A stretch of DNA of 64,000 nt from Rugalucina vietnamica (Eukaryota > Mollusca > Bivalvia > Lucinida > Lucinidae), in the NCBI GenBank assembly GCA_964017185.1, contig OZ024869.1, forward strand, positions 69,472,315-69,536,314. The letters are read 5' to 3'. Positions 22,601 through 33,369 of the stretch are shown here, piece after piece. The notes beneath the pieces were generated by a model that made no database searches, had not been told where the DNA came from, and was given only the letters and a program-made list of their open reading frames with translations. Each line of letters opens with the position of its first letter. Position 1 is the first letter of the stretch. The position numbers were made by a program, and so were the translations under genes.

Positions 22601-25600
22601 GGGTCAACACATGTTGGAACGATAATCGGTGTCCCAGGAAGAGTGGTTCATCTTCATTATACTACTGTTTATTGTGCCTACCTCTTTGTCGAACTCGCAC
22701 CCTTTCGTTCTTGAAACACCTTGTTGGGAAAGAGCTAATCATTCTGCACTTCAAATGTTTTGTTGGAAAATGTTTTGTTGTGTTTTATGTATTTTCTTTC
22801 CCACCCGCTGTCTATGTTGGGATTTTAAGTTTAATTGCATCGATTCCTGGTCCCTCTATTCTTACTTCATTATCAGTTCAACAAACAAACTTTGTAAACG
22901 TTTAGAAAACCAAAAATATGGGTTATAAACGTACATATAGACCACAGGTGTTTGGAGTTATAGATCTATCCATAAACAAAATAATTCACTTGTAGTGTAG
23001 ACCTACTCGACGATTTGGTATTGCTGGTGGTAGACGAAAATCACAAGGTCACGGAAAGAAATCATATCTGTATAAATGTAAAAGACAGGAAAACAATACA
23101 GTTACAATCCAGAAAAGGCAAAGAAATCGAAAGCGAAAGAGCTGGAGTAGCTAAAAGATTCTTCTACTAGTCATATTTTTCTTGTGGTGTTTCAGAAAAG
23201 TGAGATTTTGAAAAATGCAGTTTCTGAAAGATGATGTGCACTGTGCAGACAGTAGTTGTATAGATCCCCTTACACATGTAGCTGGGAAAGCATGAATTAT
23301 ATATTAAATCACTTGAGAGACTAAATTTTCTATTGATAAATACTTGTTTGTTTTAGGGAACAGTAACAATCACCAGGGTCCAAGCTATCCTCAAAATTTT
23401 GGGAGAAATTTCTTCTCCAAGGTAAACAGGGAGAAGTTTTCGGCAAAATTTCATGTTCACCTATATATTCTATACATTTTGACTTCTCCCTCACCTGAAA
23501 GTAGAGAGAAGTTTGACCATAGACGTGTATTCCCATACAGCTTAGCCAGGAAGTTAACTGGTTCTATTGGAGTTGACCCGGAATCTTCTAAAGTTACAGT
23601 TGCTGTTGTAAATTACTGTAGCCGTTGCAGTTGTGCCTATAGATTGTCTGAATATAGATTGAGTTATGCTGATTTAGTAACACGTTTTTACTCTTATTAA
23701 AGCGAAGGAATAATAAACTGGTTTTGTTGATATCCTAACCTTGTGGCGCTTAGTGAGCTTACTGATAAAAAGTAAGGATCAGAGGTTGATCGGCTTAGTT
23801 TAGACACACACATAATATTGCTAACTCCTGATGCTTGACAAAATTCAATGACACACATGACGGTCACTGACCCATGCCCATGGATCAATATTGGCTTGTC
23901 CAATCATGCACAAATGGTCAGTCACAATCAGTGCATATCGTTCACCTAGTCCCGTTGCTGGGGCAACATAGATAGTGTCTCAAAACTGTACTCATGTATA
24001 ACAGGCTCAGGTATATAATAATGGTTACCTGTAAATACAGCATCTTGCAATATAATAATTATTGAAAACATTAGTCTCTCGAGTGTTAAAAGTTAACCGT
24101 ATCTATAATTTATAGGATTATTGTAAAAATTACGTATCCAAAACTTATATATACATGTAAATTGAAATTAGAAAAAAAAATCAATCTTGAACATGTTGAT
24201 ACAATACCAAAATCTTTCTTCATTACAGTAATTACCACATTTGTGCAACAAAACACATATTGAACCCATTTCCGAGATTTCGCATATTATTAGGGTGTTA
24301 TATAAAAATGTCACCCTGTAAGTTCCCTTGATGGATCAAAAGTGGATCCTTTAATCATCATCTCTCCTATTGCTCAGTGCCTCAGATTTGGTTGATCCTT
24401 ACTTGTCTATTTTCAGTTCTATTGTCTTATCCTGTGTATCCTGTTGTGTTGGTCTCATGTTTTCTTTTATGGCTTTTCTTCTCTTTTGGTTTCTCTCAAG
24501 CCAGAAACTCCTCTAGTGTCTCGGTGGCTGTTTCTCGACAGTACCATCTACCTTGGACCTGTGTTGTACATGTAGGATGATTTTTTCGGTCTCTTGCTGC
24601 ATGTGTAGAGAACATTTTCCCTGCACTTTTTGTTTTCACGTAGGTGTTGTCCTGCAGCCTTTTTCTTTTCTTTCTGTTTTTGGTACCATTCTGTGTTTCT
24701 GGCTTTTTGTTCTCAATGTCTGTCTTAAAATACGCATGCCTAGCCCCTTAGTGGGGCTTCTAAGGGGCTATAAGTTATTTTATAAAATCTGAAGTCTGAA
24801 GCATCTACTTGATCCATATTGCATTAGCAAAAAGCAAAGCTTTTGATCAGACTGTGCAGATGCCTTAGATCATGTGAACCTTTGCTCTTTTGCATATGCT
24901 TATAGGGTTACATGTATTTTCTTTTAGAGGCTTATTTATGAAAGTTTATCAACTTTCTGTCACAGCAATTTAGATCAGATTTCAATATCTGTTCATTACC
25001 TATTATTTTTAAATTTTTCCAAATGTCATTAAACAATGATGAGCTGTACACTTGATATACAGTAAGAGTTATCTTTTTAACCTGGCCTAAATTATTTCTA
25101 TTGAATAAGAAAGGCCTAGCTATATAGTCAGGTGAGCTTCTTGGTCCATGGATATATTTTTCGTCAAATCTATTTCAGCAATAATCAATAACATATTTTT
25201 TTTTATAAAATATATCAGATGAACTGAATATTTGACAATTTTTCTTCATAATTTTCAGACTCTCCAAGAAGAGATCCATAGCGAGCATCTATCCTTGTCT
25301 GACAGTTGGAGCAGGCGAAATAACAAGCTCCCTCTCTGGTGTGGCTCATCCGTAACTATAAAAGGGTTTAATTTCTTCAGTGGGTCCCGAGTTTAAAAGG
25401 ATTAGAATGCATGAACATGTGACGACAAAGTGATCTAATTTACTGTTGATACAAGGAAAAGACAAAATATGCCCATGTCTAGGCAGGACTTTTTCACAAG
25501 ACTTCTTGAATGTGGAGTGTATAAAAAAAACAAACGTTAAACATTTGTACTGAAATCAATTAAAAGAGGACCAAAACAATTGGATGAAAGGAATGGGTTG

Positions 25601-26060
25601 AAAAGTAACTATTAATGAATTGGGTGAGCAATTATATATGGTTAAAACTGTAATGATGCCAAGGCAGTGCTCAGTATTGACTGATATGATGAGTTGTGGC
25701 TCTTGATTAGAGTCGTGACCAATTTCCTAAAAGTGGACAAGTAAATAATAAAAAAAACAATGATAATGTATGGGAAATCCTAACTAAAACAAAGGTACAT
25801 GTACTAAAGCTACATGTAAATTGAAAAGTCTCCAGACAAAGAAGATAGGGTAATCTTGCTTCTGTTATTGGCGTTAGATGGTGTGTGGCATCCTGAGAGA
25901 GAAGCTTTAGCAGTAGTCATCAGGTACTGTTACCCATTTTGTGACATTTATAAGTTCATTGACTTTTAATAAATACAGAAATCTTTGCATCTGATTGGTC
26001 AAAATTGAAGGTGTGCTTCTGGATATGTTGAGACAACAGCATTCTTGAAATGTGCAAAAA
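22600..26060. other. Unannotated stretch with unrecognised open frames
   Basis: Overlapping open frames at 22629-22928, 23344-23700 and 24377-24792 are hydrophobic or low in domain signal and have no homologue I recognise. They could be decayed mobile-element or exon remnants. None is called as a gene. Confidence 0.35.
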
Positions 26061-26063
26061 TAA

Positions 26064-26378
26064 TACCGTATTCGTTCTAATTAACGCACATGCTCCAATA
26101 AGCGCACACTCGGTCTTTTCCGAAAAACACGTGCATAAGCGAACACTGCTCGAATTTCATATTGGTATTTTACACCAATTCCACACATTGATACCGCATT
26201 AGCACATTAAATAACTTAAATAACATAACCATTGGCAGATTTGACATGCTTACTTCAGCATTTTTGTGTGATATTTTTGTTCTTAGTGTGCGCTAATTAG
26301 AACGATATTTTTTTACCATAACTTTTAGTTATTTTGAAAAATTAAGCGCACTGTGCGCTAATTAGAACGAATACGGTA
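26064..26378. mobile_element. Inverted-repeat element (315 bp), TACCGTATTCG ends
   Basis: The left end is TACCGTATTCGTTCTAATTA followed by ACGCACA; the right end GTGCGCTAATTAGAACGA then ATACGGTA is its inverse complement, about 26 bp. The flanking dinucleotides are TA-rich, compatible with a TA target. There is no transposase, so it is a MITE. Confidence 0.8.
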
Positions 26379-26564
26379 AATAAAAAAAACATAATTGTGT
26401 TTAGGGTTAAACAGTATCAATATAAGGTTACAGTGGTCAAAGCTTTAGAGCAATATTGAGCTGATGTCACGTTTATGAACAAAGAGCCATCACCATTATA
26501 TGACAGAGAAAAATACTTTGTAAGTCATAGCCATGTCAATTGCAGGTTGTTTTTTTTTCCTCAG

Positions 26565-27585
26565 GTGATGGCCGATCAGCAATGTCTGGTAACTACTGAA
26601 GCACCGGTGGATCCTACCAGTCCTAAACGATTGTCCCCTCATCAACCGAGGATATTTCCTCTTGTTCCTTCCTGGCAGTCAACTACATCGGCAGACAGTC
26701 TTGGGGAAAGTACTTACTGCCTGTCAGGGACTTACTACCCTATACCGTGTGAAGGGGGCTGGTACTGTGGCTAGATAGGGTTGTCTGCCTCTGAGGGTGA
26801 ATGTGACCTAGGTAATTTTGAAATTAGTTTTGATGTAGAAAAAGGACCTCATGCTAATTGGAAAGTTTGTACTGTCATAATTCAATGTCCAGAGGTTATA
26901 AATCATAAGAACATTCTCGATTCCAAAAATAAAGCACCCTCATTGATTGATCGATACCAGGCACCTAATCATTGTGATTTAGATTTTTTATTTGATTGAA
27001 ACCAAGGTAAAAAGTTTTGCATCCGTCAATGCCACTCCAGTAGAATAAAATATTGTGTTACAGTGTAGTCATGCTACTAAAATAGTTTAATCTGTCCATG
27101 AACTTTCTGTGGTACTAAATATTTAACATAAATGAGCCTCAATGCGAGAAAACAGCCCAAGTAGCCTATGCGGAAAGCAAAGGTTCAGGTAAGCCTGCAC
27201 ATCCCCACAGTCTCACTAGAACCTTTGCTTTTCGCTCAAGTAATCTGTGGACTAAGCAGAATTTTCAGCCTAACACAGGAGCTTGTAGCCCCATTTTAGG
27301 AATTGGGCAAGCACATTTGAAGATTGATATTACAGAGACTCCGAAAGGAAAGTTTTCCTGCGTTGAGGCACAAATGTAATTTATTTCAGGCTACTTCTGT
27401 ATAAGTGGTGCTTTATTACCCAATGATACGATTTGTCCAGAACCACTGTTGCCCCCCAGGGGTCCACATCCTCGACAGCATGTCCACTTGTCTCATTCTC
27501 AGACAAAGAAGGCAACATCGCTGTTGACAACTGTGACATGTGTCCATCAGGAAACTACTATGGGGATGTCATTTTTTCAACGTAA
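26565..27585 (+). pseudogene. Two-exon remnant of a GCC2/GCC3-like cysteine-rich protein
   Basis: Exon a begins after TTTTTCCTCAG (26565) and ends at 26811 before GGTAATT's GT. Exon b starts at 27390 after TTATTTCAG. Across this junction the frame is kept and gives GECDLG then YFCISGALLPNDTICP, a cysteine/glycine repeat style (CxxGYxC) typical of GCC2/GCC3 (ephrin-receptor-like) modules. Further on, another frame gives ACPLVSFSDKEG and NCDMCPSGNYYGD. An in-frame TAG at 26772 after GGWYCG and frameshifts near 26640 and in the C-run around 27450 break it. The intron (26812-27389) holds a mobile repeat. The original protein was probably a large extracellular Cys-rich molecule; which one is unknown. 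Confidence 0.5.
27131..27310 (+). mobile_element. Repeat family E, copy 1
   Basis: Starts ATGAGCCTCAATGCGAGAAA, resembling family D ends. It has a hairpin GCAAAGGTTC...GAACCTTTGC, then GGAGCTTGTAGCCCCATTTTA. A second copy is at 28186-28378 with the same order of blocks. The element lies inside the intron of the Cys-rich pseudogene. Confidence 0.5.
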
Positions 27586-27589
27586 ATGT

Positions 27590-28185
27590 GATATGGAAAT
27601 GTGTTTTCAAATTTTGCCATGAGTACAGTACTCCATTGTTCATCAAAACCCTAATCTTCATGGACAACCATTCAGTTATAATTGTGCTCATATCAGTGCC
27701 ATGAAGATCCTTAACCTTTCCTTTTGTTGACATGAAAAAAAAAAACTACCAAAAAACTGATGGTATGTCAATTTAATATGAACTTTTGCGATCAAACTTG
27801 AAAAATACAGAAATTACTTTTTCCAGTTCTAAGTTAATGGAAACAACATGTGCATTGTATATGTACTTATGATTTCAAGATTCATTGTTCTTACTGGCAA
27901 AATTAGAGCATGTGCAGGCGCATGTACACAGACCAGATTTTGCACCTTGTGAGGTGCGATCAGTGAATATGATGTTTCTATCTCACACAGAGACACAGTC
28001 AGTGATTTGGTGTCCAATACTTACATGCCAAAGACAAGCCTATAAGCTTGCATGATGCTGTGTACATTGTTTTAAATGTAATGTCTTAAAAATTACTTTA
28101 GTTACTTTAGTTTTGCCATTTTTTTGTCAATTTAGGTCGATAAGGAAAATAACTTGCACGTGTAAACGCACCTGATTTTGTGTAT
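27590..28185. other. Unannotated intergenic stretch
   Basis: No supported gene or repeat. Confidence 0.35.
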
Positions 28186-28378
28186 ATGAGCTTCAGTGAG
28201 AGAAGGTAGCCCTAATAGCTAATGCAAAAGCAGTTTCAAACAAGCCAGTGCATCCACACATTTTCACCAGAACCTTTGCCTTTCTGTCTAGTGATATGTG
28301 GCCTAAGAAGAAGCTTTGAACAGCCAAAGAAAGGCTTGTAGTAATGCCATTAAGTGTCGACATATGGGTAATTGAAGA
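28186..28378 (+). mobile_element. Repeat family E, copy 2
   Basis: ATGAGCTTCAGTGAGAGAA, AGCCAGTGCATCCACACA, TTCACCAGAACCTTTGC and GGCTTGTAGTAATGCCATT follow the order of the copy at 27131. It is more decayed. Confidence 0.5.
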
Positions 28379-28763
28379 TTGGTTTTGAAGGTTTGGGCTG
28401 ATATACTTTCTATTGTTTTCATGACAGCAGCTAGATTTGTTGTTCAAAATGTTATTAACATCATGTTATGTATGTATGTGATACATCAGGTGCCTGGGAG
28501 CATCTCCACACCTTCGGATGACGCTTTAAAGCTAGGTCCCGTCTCTGTATGGCCTTCACTGTTGCTGAGGTGTTGATCACGACATGAACTCACTCCCCTA
28601 ATTTTAAAATGGCTGATTTTAGCCTTCAAGTACCAACACATGTAGATTATATTTTATAATGATAAAGTGAAAATTATGCTTTTTTTATGCTGATAAACTC
28701 TGTATTACATGTGTGTATAGAAATATACAATTGTCTGTTGTATAGAAATTGAAAATTGTCTTT

Positions 28764-28943
28764 CATGCGCGGATCCAGAAATTTTCATGAGAGGGGGACC
28801 AACAAAAATGGTAATTTTTAATCACAAACCAGGAGGGGTCCAACCCCCCCAAAATCCCGAAATTACTTTTTTTTTAGGTAAAATTTTCAAATTCCAGGGG
28901 GGGGGTCCGGACCCCCGGTCCCCCCCCTCTGGATCCGTGCATG
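28764..28943. mobile_element. Inverted-repeat element (180 bp), GGATCCAGA ends
   Basis: CATGCGCGGATCCAGA at the left and TCTGGATCCGTGCATG at the right are inverse complements with one mismatch. The interior is G- and C-run rich with a GGGTCCGGACCC palindrome. This is a non-autonomous DNA element. Confidence 0.75.
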
Positions 28944-29159
28944 TCTTTTAATATCTGTAGATTTTTATTACATGTAGATTTTTATCTTGTTTATATGTAC
29001 AGTATTTAGAAAGAGTATTTTAAACTGACAGATATATTGTAAATTAATAAAATAATCCCATAACTTTGGACACTATAAAAGGGTTATTATTGAAAAAATA
29101 CAAGTTTGTGAAGTAATTTAACTGTTTGTTTTTTATAGAAACTTAAGATTTATATGCAA

Positions 29160-29343
29160 AAAGGTACAAGTAGGCAAAGATCAGGAAAAGGCGCAATCAG
29201 AAAAAGATTCCCACTCCAAAAACCGAGGTGGGAAAAAACCAAACTAACAATCAGGTACTTATACCATGAAACATATCGTAAGCCGTATGAGCAGCTATTT
29301 CCCAATAGGTGGCCACTCAGTTACCTTAACTAAAAATATGAAA
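29160..29343 (-). mobile_element. Repeat family A, copy 4
   Basis: The minus strand shows GGTAACTGAGTGGCCACCTA, GCTGCTCATACGGCTTACGA and the terminal CCTACTTGTACCTTTTT. It is 5' truncated. Confidence 0.8.
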
Positions 29344-29344
29344 A

Positions 29345-30300
29345 CATGCTACATTTTAAATGGAAAGATTGATTACCAAGATCTGACTTATCATCTGTGA
29401 TCAAAATTCTTATGGGCAAACTGCTGTAGCAGCAATCTGATGTGGATCTCATCAGTTTGCGGATAAGAAATTTTATTACGTTTTCATGTACATGTATTTC
29501 AATGCTGTTTTGTATATAACACAATTTATCACATTAAGTGTTTCAACAGGCCATATAAACACTGAGATAAACACATTTTCATTACATCAGATGTCAATTT
29601 GTTTTTCTTGTCTGTTACAAATGTGCCACCATACATTTTGAAAAAGTAGTTCTGTAGTCTGGGTTCTCTCCCCTGCTGAAGAAAACAAAAAACAAAAATA
29701 AATTTCTGTCACTTTTGAAAATTGTTTATTTCTCATTCATATCAGATTTTTTAAGCTTGCAAATTAGTTGGAGAACGTTATTTAGACCTTCACAAAGGTT
29801 TCTATCAATTAAAGTCACAAATTTATTTTAAAGGGAGATTTATGGAAATTGATTAGAAAAACAAGTATTTTCAATAAAAACTTCTATTAGAATGGCTTCC
29901 CTTTGGAACACATTATCATTCATAAGAAAGTTTAAGGTTCAGGGATTATTCTGGTATATAACATGCCACATTTTTTTTTTAAATCTATGAAATATTTATG
30001 AACAAAAAACACTATTATTAAAGTAATAAGGAACCTTAACGTGATGTTTAATTTCTTAATCTGTTGATTACCATTTGTTCATGGTCAAAAAACGTTTGAT
30101 AAGTTAAAACATCTCAGACTTCAGCGATGTTGCTCCCGGAAATTCCCTTAACATCGGTCTAAATAGCGATCTTGGTGAAATCGCGGTATTCCGCCAGTTT
30201 CCATGACTCAGGGAGTTTTCCGCATATGTTCAATATTGAAACATATACATGTATTTGAATTATGTCGTACTACAAATAGATCAAACTCGGGTATATAAAT
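29345..30300. other. Unannotated intergenic stretch
   Basis: No supported gene or element. Confidence 0.4.
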
Positions 30301-30304
30301 TCTT

Positions 30305-30473
30305 ATGTAGATCAATTATTTGTAAGTTCTATTTTGATTTCCAATAATCGATCAGTTTATTTCCCCGTGCTAGTATTCAGATTATATACGTCAATTGATA
30401 TTTAGTCACTTTCATAGATGTATGCAGCTATTTTAAAAGCTGGATTCGTCTAATTTGTGTTAAATCAAATAAT
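30305..30473 (+). promoter_or_regulatory. Upstream block conserved with Rab-like copy 1
   Basis: GATCAATTATTTGT, CAATAATCGATC and the ATAATATGG start context match 18340-18509. It is a putative 5' UTR or proximal promoter retained after gene duplication. Confidence 0.45.
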
Positions 30474-30712
30474 ATGGCACAAGACTCTTCAAAAATAACC
30501 ACCGAACAGCAACAGTCATACGACTACTTGTTCAAACTTCTAATAATAGGAGACAAAGCGACGGGTAAATCATGCTTACTCCGTCGTTTCGCACAGGACG
30601 TGTTTTCGGAAGAATATGTTGCGACTATTGGTATAGACTTCATGATTAAGGAAGTGACTATAGCGGGGAAAACGGTGAAACTGCAGATGTGGGACACAGC
30701 GGGACAGGAACG
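30474..30712 (+). CDS. Rab-like small GTPase copy 2, exon 1
   Basis: Encodes residues 1-79 plus two bases of codon 80. MAQDSSK starts the frame in the same context as copy 1. The P-loop is [14 protein letters not shown] (Rab-type GDxxxGKS, residues ~23-36), the switch I/G2 region [10 protein letters not shown], and the G3 motif WDTAGQER, with the intron after the second base of the Arg codon (donor GTACGA). The frame continues open past the donor into a TCTG microsatellite, which is intronic. GTP-binding motifs are intact, so a GTPase switch in membrane traffic or signalling is likely, but the partner is unknown. Closest in style to Rab8/10/1-type proteins; the subfamily is not determined. 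Confidence 0.85.
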
Positions 30713-30728
30713 GTACGATTTTTCTGTT

Positions 30729-30755
30729 TATCTGTCTGTCTGTCTGTCTGTCTCT
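30729..30755 (+). repeat. (TCTG)n microsatellite next to splice donor
   Basis: About six TCTG/TCTC units begin 16 bases after the intron 5' end of Rab-like copy 2. Confidence 0.8.
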
Positions 30756-30925
30756 CTCTGGCCTCCCGCTCCCTCATTCTCTCTGTCAGTATCTCTGTTA
30801 CAACTATCGGCTAAAAGGAAACTACAGATTTGTAAAGTTATTCTTTTATTATTCTAATTTTGATGAGCTGCTGAAATTCAGTTTCAGCTGAGAGTAGTAC
30901 AAGATTATTGTAAAACAATTACTCG

Positions 30926-30928
30926 TAT

Positions 30929-30963
<35 letters not shown>

Positions 30964-30966
30964 TTT
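30926..30966 (+). repeat. (ATTT)n microsatellite
   Basis: About ten ATTT units within the intron of Rab-like copy 2. Confidence 0.95.
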
Positions 30967-31150
30967 TCTGTCCTGCATATATATGTACAAAATGCATTTC
31001 TAAGCTTTAAGAATAATAAATTATTATCTGATGTCAACGGCAGTTCCAAAAGGCATTTGTCTTCTTTGTAAGACATATACAAACACTAAAGCTCAGGACC
31101 AGACGTTACACGTCGTTCCATTTTGACTATTTTGTTTGCGTTGAAGAATT

Positions 31151-31392
31151 ATATGAGCCGCGACGCGAGAAAACCGGTCTTCGGGTTTTCCGACCAGGTC
31201 CGACACAAACCGGCCTGTACAAGCTCAGAAAAGAGCTAGAAGCTTGAAATTTTGGATTTAGAAAGAAGAGGAATTGTTCTATCCGAGTAGCGAAAACAAA
31301 GGCGCTGATCAGCTTCGCGGTTACCGCGAAGCTGATCTGCGCCTTTGTTTTCGCCTAGGCAAAAATCCGGTTTTCTCATGACGCGGCTCATA
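31151..31392 (+). mobile_element. Inverted-repeat element family D, copy 3, in Rab intron
   Basis: The ends are ATATGAGCCGCGACGCGAGA and the inverse of ATATGAGCCGCGTCATGAGA, immediately bounded by AT. The core hairpin pairs CAAAGGCGCTGATCAGCTTC with GAAGCTGATCTGCGCCTTTG around CGGTTACCG (31298-31352). This is a well-preserved copy and explains about a third of the intron length. Confidence 0.85.
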
Positions 31393-31501
31393 TAAAAATG
31401 AAACAAAGTTTAACTCAAAACCTTAAAATGAAAGTACACTCACCCAAGCTAAAGATGTGCAAGTTTTTATTCATTACATGCGAGTAAATATTTTTTTTCA
31501 G

Positions 31502-31853
31502 GTTTAGAAACATTACGAACGCATACTACAGAGGCGCAGCTGGCGTGATTATCGTGTTTGACGTTACTGACAGAGACACGTTGAAGAACGTCGAGACCTG
31601 GTTTGATTCCGTGTCAAGATACTGCACAGAAACAACGATCGCGGTCCTTGTTGGGAACAAAGCAGACCTTACGGAGAGACAAGTCAGCCATGAGGAGGCA
31701 CAGGCAATAGCTGAGAAGCACGGGGTCCCTTATGTAGAAGTTAGCGTGAGGGATAACAGCAATGTCAACGAACCTTTCATGCAACTGACTAAGAAAATGT
31801 TACAATGTAAGGGAACGAACTTACCTTGGTGGAAGAAAACGAACTTTGAATAA
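31502..31853 (+). CDS. Rab-like small GTPase copy 2, exon 2
   Basis: The acceptor TTTTTTTTCAG precedes G-TTT-AGA, completing the Arg codon and giving ERFRNITNAYYRGAAGVI, the Rab switch II. FDVTDRD, NKADL (G4, NKxD) and VEVSV (G5-like, weaker than the usual ETSAK) follow. Total length with exon 1 is 196 aa, normal for the family. The C-terminus PWWKKTNFE has no cysteine pair or CAAX box, so prenylation is not expected; this is shared with copy 1 (PWWKKT). Membrane attachment, if any, must occur differently, or the protein is cytosolic. AATAAA overlaps the stop (31849-31854) and occurs again at 31952. Confidence 0.85.
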
Positions 31854-31858
31854 AGCTA

Positions 31859-32071
31859 AGTTTCCACGGACAATTTTTCTTTCACAAAGTAGGTTTGTCG
31901 CAGAAAATTATGCTAGTGTAAACTCAATTCTGTGGTGAACTGCCATTGTCAAATAAATGTATCTCTGACAAAGATGAGCGAGCTAAGTAATGTAAGTAAT
32001 CTTTGCTCAACTCATTGGCAAATTTTCTGTGACAAATAACCTTCGCCAAAGAAACATTGTCCGTGGACACG
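31859..32071. mobile_element. Inverted-repeat element abutting the Rab-like stop codon
   Basis: GTTTCCACGGACAAT at the left and ATTGTCCGTGGACAC at the right are inverse complements. Similarity extends about 60 bp (TTTCTTTNNCAAAG, TTTGTC-CAGAAAAT). The left end begins five bases after the stop codon, so the 3' UTR of the gene is made of this element. Confidence 0.75.
31952..31957 (+). terminator. Candidate poly(A) signal AATAAA for Rab-like copy 2
   Basis: AATAAA lies about 100 bases after the stop codon, inside the inverted-repeat element that forms the 3' flank. Use is unproven. Confidence 0.35.
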
Positions 32072-32487
32072 CCGTATTGAGTGTAGAAATAATGTAGGAC
32101 ATACTAAAGCCTGTGTTTCACATATATGAAATTAAAGGGTAGATCAGCTTTGCAGTTACTGCGCGGCTGATAAAAGTGACTTTTTTCGAACACGTACAGT
32201 ACTATACAGGATGTTTTCGTAGGTTGCTGAGCGAGATCACGAAATGTACGAAAGTGAAGGTAGCTAGCTGACATAGCTTAGTACAATCCCTTCTATTCTT
32301 TTAAATCCTCAATGTGAAGTTTCTAGCTTTCTTGTTTGACTGTTCAGACAGGTTTATTTTTGGCGTTGCCGGCGATGTGGCTCACATGTTTTCATTAGTT
32401 CCGCTCTAATACTCGGTATACATTGGGGTAGCTGTAGCTAGAACCAAAGTTTAGTGCTTGCTAAAACGACGAATAACACATTTCAGG

Positions 32488-32672
32488 TGGGGTATGCGAT
32501 GACCTAGTGGTTTGATCGTCGGACGTCCGGATCGGGAGGTAGGAAGTTTGATGTCTACTGGCGCCGGATTGTCAACTTGAGCAACACAAGTTAACTTGCC
32601 ATAGTAACGATTAATGCCCCGGAAGTATTGGCTGAATTTGTAAACTTGGACGTTAAACTAAAAAAAAGTAAA
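32488..32672 (+). mobile_element. tRNA-derived SINE candidate
   Basis: TGACCTAGTGGTTTGATCG resembles a polymerase III A box within a tRNA-like head. GAAGTTTGATGTC lies at B-box distance but is a weak match. The tail is GACGTTAAACTAAAAAAAAG. A related truncated copy lies at 32991-33065 with the same GTTAAAC end. Confidence 0.45.
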
Positions 32673-32990
32673 CGAACAAAACAAAATCCCTATAGGATTG
32701 TGTTCGGATGACTTTTACATCAGCAAACAACAGAGCTATCTTCGTACAGTGTATAGAGACACGTCGAGTAGTTATAACGAACCACTAAATCCGCAAACCT
32801 GATTAGTCAATAGGAAGGCTAGAAACCTGAAACGTCGGATTTAAGAAGAGGAGAATTTATATATGAATGTAACAGTTAATGTGTATAAAAGATGAGTCTT
32901 AATTTGTTTACGCATGTTGTACAAAGCAGGGTTTCTCATGAAGAGGATCAAACATAGTACCGTTAATATTTATTCGCAAGTCGCAGCAGA

Positions 32991-33065
32991 AGCCTCCGTG
33001 GCGCAGTGGTAATGTCACATGACCTTAGCTGTTGGTGGAACGTTAAACCCAAAATCAAACAAGCA
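32991..33065 (+). mobile_element. Truncated tRNA-like SINE candidate
   Basis: CCTCCGTGGCGCAGTGGTAA is tRNA-head-like (A-box style) and is followed shortly by GGAACGTTAAAC, the tail motif of the neighbouring SINE candidate. The middle is deleted. Confidence 0.4.
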
Positions 33066-33138
33066 ACCAACAAATCGCAGTAAAATCGACACAATTATTT
33101 GAGATATTATTTACGTAGGTACCGAAATCTAGCATTAA

Positions 33139-33360
33139 TACCTAGGTCACACTAGCACTTACGGTCGCTGCGGCTAGGGCTTCCGTATTTGTCAGTCCTG
33201 TCCGTAACGCTTCGTATCATATCCGTAAAGTCCGTATCTGTACGTGCATTATTTACAGGGCCCGGAAGATCCGCAGCCAAGCTTTGATAATTGTCAAAAA
33301 ACAGGCACGGATGAAAAACCCATAACTGTCCGTATCTAATCGGTATCGAACGAACGAACG
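33139..33360 (+). mobile_element. Family F inverted-repeat end
   Basis: CTAGGTCACACTAGCACTTA opens a segment with repeated CCGTA/CGTATC words, GCACGGATGAAAAACCC and an (ACGA)n tract at 33345-33365. It matches the inverse complement of 38200-38388. The partner end is not obvious. Confidence 0.55.
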
Positions 33361-33369
33361 AACGAACAT

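Noticed and set aside
22629..22928. Hydrophobic open frame of 99 aa with signal-like residues
   Set aside because: No domain, no partner exon, and an overlapping frame is equally open; insufficient support.
23344..23700. 118-aa open frame
   Set aside because: Composition is plausible but no recognised motif or splice partner; low-complexity repeats inside (GGGAGAANTTTC words).
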